Source of the DNA: Paenibacillus_Z sp042653205
GTDB taxonomy: Bacteria; Bacillota; Bacilli; Paenibacillales; Paenibacillaceae
Assembly (NCBI RefSeq): GCF_042653205.1
Contig: NZ_JBHSHY010000024.1
Location: 1 to 64,000 of the forward strand
Reading direction: 5' to 3'
Length of the DNA stretch: 64,000 bases
Below, piece after piece: positions 34,170-41,527 of this stretch. Positions within the stretch are counted from its first letter, which is position 1. Each line of letters begins with the position of its first letter. Both the position numbers and the translations under genes were made by a program. The notes under the pieces were generated by a model, which saw nothing but the letters and a program-made list of their open reading frames with translations, searched no databases and was not told where the DNA came from.

Positions 34170-34658
34170 TTATTTATAGTTCGTAAACTGCAGGTCGATC
34201 TGCAAATCCGCTCCCCGCAGCAGCGCGATCACCGCTTGAAGATCGTCGAGGTTTTTGCCGGTTACGCGGATGGAATCGCCTTGTATCTGGCTTTTCACTT
34301 TGATTTTGGAATCGCGGATCAGCGTGTTGATTTTTTTCGAGCTATCCTGCTCGATCCCCTGCTTCAACTTGATTTTCTGCCGGACCGTTCCCATGGAAGC
34401 GCCCTCGATTTTGCCGAATTCCATGTTTTTGATCGGCACGCCGCGCTTGATCATTTTGGATTGCAAAATGTCGATGACGCTCTTCAGCTTGTACTCGTCG
34501 TCCGAGACGACGACCAAATCGCTCTTCTCCAGCGTGAAGCTCGTCTTCGTTCCTTTGAAATCGAACCGGGTGTCGATCTCCCGCTCCGCTTGCGTGATCG
34601 CATTGCTCAGCTCCTGCATATCGACTTTCGACACGATATCGAATGAATGTTCTGCCAT
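34170..34658 (-). CDS. yajQ: YajQ family cyclic di-GMP-binding / nucleotide-binding protein
   Basis: 162 residues, two ferredoxin-like domains, full family signature (FDIVSKVDMQELSNAITQAEREIDTRFDFKG, IRVTGKNLDDLQAVI). Some YajQ proteins bind cyclic di-GMP; the function in Firmicutes is uncertain. ATG 34658 with AAGGAG upstream. It forms its own unit, flanked by terminators, between rimO and ymfM, and is not at this place in B. subtilis. Confidence 0.95.
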   Translation of the reverse strand: MAEHSFDIVSKVDMQELSNAITQAEREIDTRFDFKGTKTSFTLEKSDLVVVSDDEYKLKSVIDILQSKMIKRGVPIKNMEFGKIEGASMGTVRQKIKLKQGIEQDSSKKINTLIRDSKIKVKSQIQGDSIRVTGKNLDDLQAVIALLRGADLQIDLQFTNYK

Positions 34659-34719
34659 TGCGCTGCAGCTCCTTTGTCTTTCCTATTCTTGTCATGTATT
34701 ATAGCGCATCCCGCCCCGC

Positions 34720-34760
34720 AAAAAAAGCACCCGGGACCGTAACGCTTACAGTCCGGATGC
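34720..34760 (-). terminator. Terminator after ymfM
   Basis: Minus strand: stem GCATCCGGAC/GTCCCGGGTGC with one bulge, then seven U. Confidence 0.8.
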
Positions 34761-34777
34761 CTTTATTGCCGGAAAAC

Positions 34778-35779
34778 TCATGGCGTATTCCCCGCGTTCG
34801 CCGCATTGCCCGTTCCGGTCGTGCCGTCCGTACCCGTACCGGCGGAGCCGTCTTCCACGGGGGTGAGCAGAAGCTTGCGAGAGCCCCCGGATTTGTTGCC
34901 ATCGTTAATTAACACGCCATCAATCGTAACGTCGATATAATCGGCTCTGCCCAGTGAGATATAAATCGGGCCGTCGGCATCGTAAGACGCCGTGTCACCA
35001 TTTTCCATCATTTTATCAAATAAAGATTTACCCCTCTTGCCCGGCTTGTTCATCTCGTATATCCCGACCCACGCATGCCCGGTCGACTTGAACTCGATCT
35101 TGTGCGTCCCGCCCGGAGTCACATTGAAGTAATCCGTGGTACCCGACGTCCGGTCAAGCGTAATCGTCGTGGTTGGTGCCGTCGGCGGAGGCGTCGTTCC
35201 TCCCTGTGACGGTTGATCCGGCGGAAGCGTCGTCGAATCCGTCCCTGTTCCGCTCCCGTTCGTCGATCCGCCGCCCGTCGTCGCGCTGTTCCCGCTGTTT
35301 GCCGTACCTTCCGGATTCGTAGGCGGCGGTGCAGTCTCGTCGGTCATCTTCGTCTGATCCGCCGAATCCACGTGATCCTTGTTAGGCTGCTTGATGGCGA
35401 AGATATAGACGAGCACGATGATCAGCAGCAGGAACGACCACATGAGCGCGCGGAAGCCCCATCGGCTCAAGCGGTCGGACGTATGCGTCTGGGCGGTCCG
35501 GCGCGGCCGCTGAACGGGCTCGATGACGGGCTGTTCCGGCACGCTCGAAGGAATTTCCTTATTGTAGAGCCGCAGTACTTCTTCCGCGTCGAGTCCGACG
35601 GATTCGGCATAGTTTTTCACGAATGCGCGTACATAGAAGGAACCGGGAAGCACGCTGTAATTGCCTTCCTCGATGGCTTCAAGATAACGCTTGCGGATTT
35701 TCGTCAAGTCCTGAATATCGTCCAAGGACAGGTTTCGCTGTTCCCTCGCTTTCTTGAGCAATGCGCCCAAATCCGACAT
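34778..35779 (-). CDS. ymfM: RodZ-like helix-turn-helix membrane protein (YmfM)
   Basis: Cell-shape factor of the RodZ type that links MreB to the membrane. About 333 residues: Xre-like helix-turn-helix (1-75, LGALLKKAREQRNLSLDDIQ), a basic stretch, one transmembrane helix (about 108-129), a linker of roughly 75 residues rich in P, T, G and S, then the C-terminal DUF4115 domain (about 205-310) and a short T/G/N-rich tail. I chose ATG 35779, 8 nt after AGGAGG, over GTG 35785. It lies 35 bp after ymfK, the B. subtilis order. Confidence 0.93.
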   Translation of the reverse strand: MSDLGALLKKAREQRNLSLDDIQDLTKIRKRYLEAIEEGNYSVLPGSFYVRAFVKNYAESVGLDAEEVLRLYNKEIPSSVPEQPVIEPVQRPRRTAQTHTSDRLSRWGFRALMWSFLLLIIVLVYIFAIKQPNKDHVDSADQTKMTDETAPPPTNPEGTANSGNSATTGGGSTNGSGTGTDSTTLPPDQPSQGGTTPPPTAPTTTITLDRTSGTTDYFNVTPGGTHKIEFKSTGHAWVGIYEMNKPGKRGKSLFDKMMENGDTASYDADGPIYISLGRADYIDVTIDGVLINDGNKSGGSRKLLLTPVEDGSAGTGTDGTTGTGNAANAGNTP

Positions 35780-35814
35780 GACCACACCTCCTTAACATTT
35801 TTATCGATCAGGTA

Positions 35815-36576
35815 TTAAAAATCATGAAAGCCCATGAACGATTCATACGAAATTTCTTCGTCCGGCGTGTTGCGAAGCTCGATAATATAATCAAAATCGC
35901 TGTATTCGAATGCCGACTCTTTCACGAAAATATCGGGATGCTCGATGACTTTCGTCGAAGGCATCGCCATGATTTCCTGAAGGAGCGCATGATGCTTTTC
36001 ATTGGAACGAATGGTGCTGACGATGCCGTCGATAATAAAAATGTTGTTCGGCGTCATTTCTTCCTCGGACAGCTGGCTTCGGACCGTCTGGCGCAGGAGC
36101 GTCGAGGACACGAACGTCCAACGCTTGTTCGAGCAGACGCTGCCCGCGATGATGGATTCCGTCTTGCCGACGCGCGGCATACCGCGCAGGCCGATGACTT
36201 GATTTCCTTCCCTTTTAAACACCTCGCCCAGAAAGTCAACCAGCATGCCTAGCTCGTCGCGCGTGAAGCGGAACGTCTTGCGGTCGTCGGAGTCGCGTTC
36301 GATGTAGCGTCCGTGGCGAACGGCCAATATATCGACCAGCTTCGGCTCGCGAAGCTTGAGTACCGTGATATTGTCGACCTTTTGCAGCATCCGGCCGAGG
36401 ATTTCGATCTTCTCGTCGTCGTTCGTCTGCAGCAGCATGCCGCGCGTGCGGTTCTCGACCCCGTTGATGGTCAGAATGTTGACTTCGAGCATGCCGAGCA
36501 GCGATGCGATATCGCCGAGCAAGCCTGGACGGTTCTTATGTATTTTATATTCCATGTACCATTGTTTGAATTCCAT
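35815..36576 (-). CDS. ymfK: DUF3388 protein YmfK
   Basis: 253 residues. An ACT-like N-terminal region (about 5-75: YKIHKNRPGLLGDIASLLGMLEVNI) is followed by a segment with a P-loop-like GMPRVGKT at 132-139, and FIIDGIVSTIRS could be the Walker B strand. Function unknown. ATG 36576 with GAGGTG 6 nt upstream is preferred over an in-frame GTG at 36585. Conserved neighbour of ymfM in Bacilli. Confidence 0.9.
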   Translation of the reverse strand: MEFKQWYMEYKIHKNRPGLLGDIASLLGMLEVNILTINGVENRTRGMLLQTNDDEKIEILGRMLQKVDNITVLKLREPKLVDILAVRHGRYIERDSDDRKTFRFTRDELGMLVDFLGEVFKREGNQVIGLRGMPRVGKTESIIAGSVCSNKRWTFVSSTLLRQTVRSQLSEEEMTPNNIFIIDGIVSTIRSNEKHHALLQEIMAMPSTKVIEHPDIFVKESAFEYSDFDYIIELRNTPDEEISYESFMGFHDF

Positions 36577-36725
36577 CGGAGACACCTCTGCTGAAGGAAT
36601 GAAGTTTTTAATGAAGCTCTTTTGCGCGAAGCTTCATGATCGTATGCGTCTAGGAACGGGATGAGGCAAATCCGCTGCACGCTGCAGCCGAACCAAGCTA
36701 TGAATATTTATGCTTCAAAAAGTTT

Positions 36726-36754
36726 ATTCTACAATATTCGTCAAATTCCTGCAA
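36726..36754 (-). promoter_or_regulatory. Likely promoter of ymfK-ymfM
   Basis: Minus strand TTGCAG, 17 bp, TAGAAT. The spacer contains TTGACGAA, one mismatch from a Spo0A box. Confidence 0.45.
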
Positions 36755-36772
36755 CAGGCAGCGAACATTACA

Positions 36773-36800
36773 GAAAAGCCTCCGCTGGGGAGGCTTTTCT
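36773..36800 (-). terminator. Terminator after ymfJ
   Basis: 12-bp perfect stem AGAAAAGCCTCC/GGAGGCTTTTCT with loop CCAGC and a U-rich right arm. Confidence 0.8.
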
Positions 36801-36808
36801 CGTGGATG

Positions 36809-37060
36809 TTACGAATGTTGGACGAGCTTGACCATCAAGCCCGCGATCGTTTTGCGTTCCGATTCATCGCCGACATCCCACAATTGCTTGAGCGTACGCT
36901 GCTCTTCATTCTTCGGATCGACCTTCTCGTCAAGGAAGGAGCCGATCTCGTAAGCGAGGTTGGAGATCGTATCTTCGTTCAACCCCATGCTTTTTGCTTG
37001 CTCGACACGGTCGGATAAAAACTCTTTCCAGGTACCGAAGTTAGAAAGGACTGTTGCCAT
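36809..37060 (-). CDS. ymfJ: DUF3243 protein YmfJ
   Basis: 83 residues, DUF3243 (MATVLSNFGTWKEFLSDRVEQAKSMG...). Small helical protein of unknown function. Strong AAAGGAGG before ATG 37060. It follows ymfI as in B. subtilis. Confidence 0.92.
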   Translation of the reverse strand: MATVLSNFGTWKEFLSDRVEQAKSMGLNEDTISNLAYEIGSFLDEKVDPKNEEQRTLKQLWDVGDESERKTIAGLMVKLVQHS

Positions 37061-37186
37061 TGATAAACTTCCTCCTTTGCGTGTTGGCTGTTGATCAGCA
37101 ACATCCAGTATTGTTCGCGCAAGGAGCGGCATTTATTCTTCATCGGACGGGTTGTCCGCATTTTCTCAAAAGATCAGTCCATCCGG

Positions 37187-37936
37187 TCAGGTCAGCCAGC
37201 CGCCGTTCGGGCTGATGATCTGTCCGGTGATATAAGCGGATTCCGGCAATGCCAAAAAGTACACGAGCGAAGCGATCTCTTCCGGCTGCGCGAAACGCCC
37301 GACCGGGATTTCGGACTCGAGCGCCACCTTCTCGGCGGCATCGAGGTTGTCCAGCATGACGGTGTCGACCGCTCCCGGCGCTACCGCGTTCACGGTTACG
37401 CCCGACGGCGCAAGCTCCTTGGCCAGCGCTTTCGTGAACGCATTCATACCGCCCTTGCTGGTCGAATACAGCACCTCGCACGAAGCGCCCGAAATGCCCC
37501 AGATCGACGATACGTTAATGATCCGGCCGAACCGCTGCGCGATCATGGCCGGCATGAACAGCTGCGTGCACAAGAACATGCCTTTCAAATTCACGTTCAT
37601 GACTTCGTCCCAATCGTCGTCCGTCACGTTCGCCAGCATGCCGTAATGGGCGACGCCCGCGTTGTTCACGACGATATCGGGCACCATGCCGTGCTGCTCC
37701 AGCTTCTCGCGCATGCGCAGCAGCTGTTCGCGCGAACGCACGTCCGCGGATACGGTCAGCACGTTGGCCGCCCCGAGCCGCATGCAGCTGCGAGCGGTTT
37801 CGTTCGCAGCCTCATGCGCCTGATTGTAATGAATGACAACGTTCATGTTCTCCACCGCGAATCGGCGCGCGATGGCGGCGCCGATACCGCGGCTTCCCCC
37901 TGTTACGAGAACGGTCATTTCCTTTAAGGTTTTCAA
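37187..37936 (-). CDS. ymfI: Short-chain dehydrogenase/reductase YmfI
   Basis: About 249 residues, classical SDR: nucleotide-binding GGSRGIG near the N-terminus, NNAG, the catalytic Ser in NVSS and YSTSK (Tyr-x3-Lys). FabG-like; the substrate is unknown. The likely start is TTG 37936, which overlaps the ymfH stop (TTGA) and has AAGGA upstream; ATG 37918 has AAAGGA directly abutting it, too close. Neighbour of the M16 pair, as in B. subtilis. Confidence 0.92.
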   Translation of the reverse strand: MKTLKEMTVLVTGGSRGIGAAIARRFAVENMNVVIHYNQAHEAANETARSCMRLGAANVLTVSADVRSREQLLRMREKLEQHGMVPDIVVNNAGVAHYGMLANVTDDDWDEVMNVNLKGMFLCTQLFMPAMIAQRFGRIINVSSIWGISGASCEVLYSTSKGGMNAFTKALAKELAPSGVTVNAVAPGAVDTVMLDNLDAAEKVALESEIPVGRFAQPEEIASLVYFLALPESAYITGQIISPNGGWLT

Positions 37937-39219
37937 GCTTCTTCCTTGGCTACGATCGACACCGCCATGCGGTCCCAATTGAAATGGCTGCGCAGGCGCG
38001 CGTTGGCTTCGTCGAGCGTGATGCTTTCATAGAGCGGCAGCAGCTCGAACAGATCCGCCCCGCGGAACCGGTAACGCGTAAATTCGCTTGCAATCGCTTC
38101 GGGGGAATTCAGCATGCGCAAGTAACCGCCGATTTTTTTCCGTTTCGTTCGTTCGAACGTATCGACGTCGAGACCTTTGGCCTGAGCCGCTTCGATCGCT
38201 TGGCGCAGCCTCCGCAGCAGCTCGTCGGGATCGCGGGACTCCCCGCCGACGACGGAGAACGCGTAGTCCTCGCTGCTGTTGAATTCATGGCCAAACGAAT
38301 CCGTGATCAGCGTATCGTCGTACAGCGCGTGATAAATCGGCGAGCTGGAGCCGAGCAGCGCTTCAAGCATGAGCTTCGTCGTCAGCTCCGTGCGGAGCAG
38401 CTCTTCCGGATCGGACGCGCCGCCGCGTTCCTTGAAGCCGATCATGACCTTCGGCATGGAAACGGGGAGCGCCGTTTTCTTGAGCGGAATCTTCACGGTG
38501 TCCGGCTCGGGATCGAAGTAGCGGGTAATCTCGCCCTGCCGCTCGAACGGTTTGCGCGCCTGATTGTCGCGGACGAGTTTCATGACCGCTTCGGGCTTCA
38601 CGCCGCCGACGACGAACAAGAACATGTTGGACGGATGGTAAAACGTTTCGTAACAGCGGTAGAGCGTTTCTTTGTCGATTTGATAGATCGACTCCACCGT
38701 GCCGGCGATGTCGATGTGTATCGGATGTTTGTGGTACAGTGCGTCGATCACGCCGAAATAGACGCGCCAATCCGCATTGTCGCGGTACATGTTGATTTCC
38801 TGCTCGATGATGCCCTTTTCCTTCTGGACATTCTCGTCCGTGAAGTAAGGATGCTGCACGAAATCAATCAGCGTCTCCAAATTCGCTTCGATCTGCTCCG
38901 TCGCCGAGAACAAATAAACGGTGCGGTCGAAACTGGTGAACGCATTAGCAGACGCGCCTTGGGACGCAAAGGTTGCAAAAATATCGCCCGTCGGCTCCTC
39001 GAACATTTTATGCTCCAAAAAATGCGCGATGCCGTCAGGAACCGAGACCGGCTCTTGATTGCCGACCGCGAACCGGTTGTCGACGGAACCGTATTTCGTC
39101 GAGAAGGTCGCGTACGTTTTGCTGAAGCCTTCCTTCGGAAGCACGACGACCTCGAGCCCGTTCGGCATGACTTCGCGGTATAACGTCTCTTGAACGCCCG
39201 GGTAGGCTAATGTTTCCAT
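37933..39219 (-). CDS. ymfH: M16 family zinc peptidase YmfH
   Basis: 428 residues, insulinase family. The zinc motif HFLEH is at 66-70 with the distal Glu expected further on (EQEINMYRDN region). Forms an active/inactive pair with the neighbouring ymfF. Similar pairs, such as AlbE/AlbF type or LarB-like proteins, process peptides, but the substrate here is unknown. Six bp downstream of ymfF. Confidence 0.93.
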   Translation of the reverse strand: METLAYPGVQETLYREVMPNGLEVVVLPKEGFSKTYATFSTKYGSVDNRFAVGNQEPVSVPDGIAHFLEHKMFEEPTGDIFATFASQGASANAFTSFDRTVYLFSATEQIEANLETLIDFVQHPYFTDENVQKEKGIIEQEINMYRDNADWRVYFGVIDALYHKHPIHIDIAGTVESIYQIDKETLYRCYETFYHPSNMFLFVVGGVKPEAVMKLVRDNQARKPFERQGEITRYFDPEPDTVKIPLKKTALPVSMPKVMIGFKERGGASDPEELLRTELTTKLMLEALLGSSSPIYHALYDDTLITDSFGHEFNSSEDYAFSVVGGESRDPDELLRRLRQAIEAAQAKGLDVDTFERTKRKKIGGYLRMLNSPEAIASEFTRYRFRGADLFELLPLYESITLDEANARLRSHFNWDRMAVSIVAKEEA

Positions 39220-39224
39220 TGGCT

Positions 39225-40505
39225 TCAGCCCTCCTTATTGTCGGACAGGAAATAAATCGTATCGAGCTCGGCTTTGCGCGCGACGGCCGCGATTTGTTCC
39301 GGCGTGACCGCCTGCACGTCCTGCAGCAGCTGCATCGCCGAACGTTCACGCTTCGACAGGACGGCGTTGAAGTCGAACCCGATCATCTCGCTCGCCGAAT
39401 CCTGCAATTCGCGCAAATGATTGGCGATCATCGCCTTCGTCTGGCTCATTTCCAGCTCGCTGTACGAGCCGCTGCGCATCTGCTCCAGCTGTTCCTGGAT
39501 GATCGTCTTGGCCTTCTCGTAGTTGCCGATTTCGATGCCGGATTGAATCGTGCATATCCCTTTATGACCGTCCAGCCGCGATGCCGCGTAATAGGCCAAG
39601 CTCGCTTTCTCGCGAACGTTGAGGAACAGCTTGGAGTGCGGATAGCCGCCTAATATGCCGTTGTACATCAGCGCGGCCGGATAATCGTCGTCGCCATACC
39701 CCGTATGGATGCGCAGCCCCATGTTCAGCTTGCCTTGCGTCACGTCCATCCGTTCGACGACGTTCTTGACTTCCTTCACCGGCCTGCTTGCCGCGGACAC
39801 GCCGTAGTCGGCCGGCTCGCCCGCATTGCTGCGGAAGGCTTTCGCGACCAGCGCCTTCACCTCGTCCAGCGTCGTATCGCCGACGACGTACAAATCGAAT
39901 GCCGCCGTCGCCAGCCAATTCCGGTACGCTTCCGTCACGGAAGCCGGCGTGATGGCGTCGATGTCCTCCATCCGCCCGAGCGGGTGGAGCCGGTACGGCT
40001 CATCCGCGCACATGACTTCCAGACAGCGTTCGGCCGCATACCGGATTTTATCGTTAATGATCGCTTCGAGCCGCTTGCGCAGGGTGTCCTTCTCCGCCTC
40101 GACGTACTTGGGGCGCAGGACGCCGTTCTCCAGGACGGGATCCGTGACCACCTCGCCGAGCAATTGAAGCGATGCCGCTAGCAGCGGCCGGTCGGACGAC
40201 ACGAAGCGATCGTTGATGACGTCCATGCGGAATTGCACGATCTGCGAGTCGCCTCGCTTGTACACGTCGAAGCCAAAGCCGGCGCCGTACAGGTCGTCAA
40301 GCCGTTCGCGGAACGCGATCGTCTCCGGCGTGGAAGCGGTGCCTCTGCGCAGCACGAAAGGAATCAACGCGGCCGAGGTGACGGTCGATTCATGAAGCGG
40401 CAAACCCGCGTAAAGGGAGATTGAAAAGGTTTTGAAACGCTGCGTCGGCAATACATGCAGTCGAATTCGGTTCAGCTGACCTCGTTGAAATGGCGAGTTG
40501 CTCAC
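39225..40505 (-). CDS. ymfF: M16 family peptidase-like protein YmfF (inactive partner)
   Basis: 426 residues with M16 N- and C-terminal domains, but no HxxEH zinc motif where it would be expected (around LDDLYGAGFGFDV). Likely the non-catalytic partner that completes the YmfH cleft. GTG start at 40505; GGGG lies about 11 nt upstream. First gene of the ymfF-ymfH-ymfI-ymfJ string, after the sleB terminator. Confidence 0.92.
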   Translation of the reverse strand: MSNSPFQRGQLNRIRLHVLPTQRFKTFSISLYAGLPLHESTVTSAALIPFVLRRGTASTPETIAFRERLDDLYGAGFGFDVYKRGDSQIVQFRMDVINDRFVSSDRPLLAASLQLLGEVVTDPVLENGVLRPKYVEAEKDTLRKRLEAIINDKIRYAAERCLEVMCADEPYRLHPLGRMEDIDAITPASVTEAYRNWLATAAFDLYVVGDTTLDEVKALVAKAFRSNAGEPADYGVSAASRPVKEVKNVVERMDVTQGKLNMGLRIHTGYGDDDYPAALMYNGILGGYPHSKLFLNVREKASLAYYAASRLDGHKGICTIQSGIEIGNYEKAKTIIQEQLEQMRSGSYSELEMSQTKAMIANHLRELQDSASEMIGFDFNAVLSKRERSAMQLLQDVQAVTPEQIAAVARKAELDTIYFLSDNKEG

Positions 40506-40589
40506 GCCTCACGTCCCCTTCCGCTCAAGTGGTATAAAGCCAATCTATTCCAATTTCCAGAGATCTATTCCATTCTACCCGATGCGAAA

Positions 40590-40626
40590 AGGAAGAAGCA
40601 ACCCGCGTCCTCGTGCGGGCTGCTTC
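40590..40626 (-). terminator. Terminator after sleB
   Basis: Minus strand: 12-bp stem GAAGCAGCCCGC/GCGGGTTGCTTC with one G-U pair, 8-nt loop, then TTCCTTTT. Confidence 0.8.
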
Positions 40627-40634
40627 AGCCGACT

Positions 40635-41429
40635 CTACATGCAGAAAATGTGTTTTCCGATGGTTTTGACCTGCGGACGGGTCCAGATCCACTTGGACGT
40701 CGCCGTCTCGGGGTTAAAATAGTAGAGGCAGCCGCCCGTCGGATCCATGCCGTTCAATGCGTCCTGCACGGCCTGGGCCGCTTTCTCGTTCGGGGTCAGC
40801 CAGATCTGGCCGTCGGCGACCGCCGTGAATGCGCCGGGCTGAAAGATGACGCCGGATACGGTGTTCGGGAAACTCGGCGATTTCACCCGATTCAGGATGA
40901 CCGCCGCCACCGCGACCTGCCCGACGTAAGGCTCGCCGCGGGACTCGCCGTACACGGCGTTCGCCATCAGCTTCAGATCGTTCGCGGACAAGCCGAGATT
41001 ATTGGACTTCGAGACGTCCGACGGCGCGTTGCCGCCTTGAGTGCCGCCGCTCGTTCCGCCTCCCGCCTTGCCGCCTCCGCTCCCGGCCGTGTCCGCCTCC
41101 GAGGGCGCCCAATTCTTGGTCGCCTCCCACAGCTTCAGCTTCGTCTTGGCGCCGACGACGCCGTCGGACTTGAGCCCGAACTTCCATTGAAACCAGGTGA
41201 CGGCGTTTTTCGTGGAGGAGCCGAACACCCCGTCTACTTTCCCGTCGAAATAGCCGAGGTATTTCAGCCGCCCTTGCAGCTCTTTGACGTCTTTGCCCGA
41301 CGATCCGACTTTGAGGGTAGCGCTGCTGAACGTCTCTGCCGATTTGCCGAAGTAGGCGTTCTTCAGCGAGAAGGCTCCGAACAACAGAAGGACGATGACG
41401 ATGGTCACCGTAATTAAACGATTTCTCAT
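40635..41429 (-). CDS. sleB: Spore cortex-lytic enzyme SleB
   Basis: Lytic transglycosylase that degrades cortex peptidoglycan during germination. About 264 residues: hydrophobic N-terminal segment (4-20), a peptidoglycan-binding domain (about 38-101), a G/S/A-rich linker and the hydrolase_2 catalytic domain with Glu162 in YGESRGEPYVGQVAVAAVILNR. ATG 41429 (MRNRLITVTI). A perfect sigma-G type promoter starts 60 bp upstream, right after spoIIIE. No ypeB follows, unlike the common sleB-ypeB operon, so this may be a SleB-like paralogue such as CwlJ/SleL-type diversification. Confidence 0.92.
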   Translation of the reverse strand: MRNRLITVTIVIVLLLFGAFSLKNAYFGKSAETFSSATLKVGSSGKDVKELQGRLKYLGYFDGKVDGVFGSSTKNAVTWFQWKFGLKSDGVVGAKTKLKLWEATKNWAPSEADTAGSGGGKAGGGTSGGTQGGNAPSDVSKSNNLGLSANDLKLMANAVYGESRGEPYVGQVAVAAVILNRVKSPSFPNTVSGVIFQPGAFTAVADGQIWLTPNEKAAQAVQDALNGMDPTGGCLYYFNPETATSKWIWTRPQVKTIGKHIFCM

Positions 41430-41486
41430 CTTGGAATCTGCCTTTCTCTTGCAAATGTTTTCGCAAAGCAAGCCGAAGCATATTCC

Positions 41487-41516
41487 TATTATGAGAAATC
41501 GAGGGAACAACTATGC
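41487..41516 (-). promoter_or_regulatory. Sigma-G type promoter of sleB
   Basis: Minus strand GCATA, 18 bp, CATAATA; matches the sigma-G consensus as I recall it (GYATR, 17-18 bp, CATNMTA) at every position. Confidence 0.65.
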
Positions 41517-41527
41517 ATGATGCCGGA

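Noticed and set aside
32730..34646. 638-residue plus-strand frame opposite rimO and yajQ
   Set aside because: Spans two certain genes and their terminator on the other strand; shadow.
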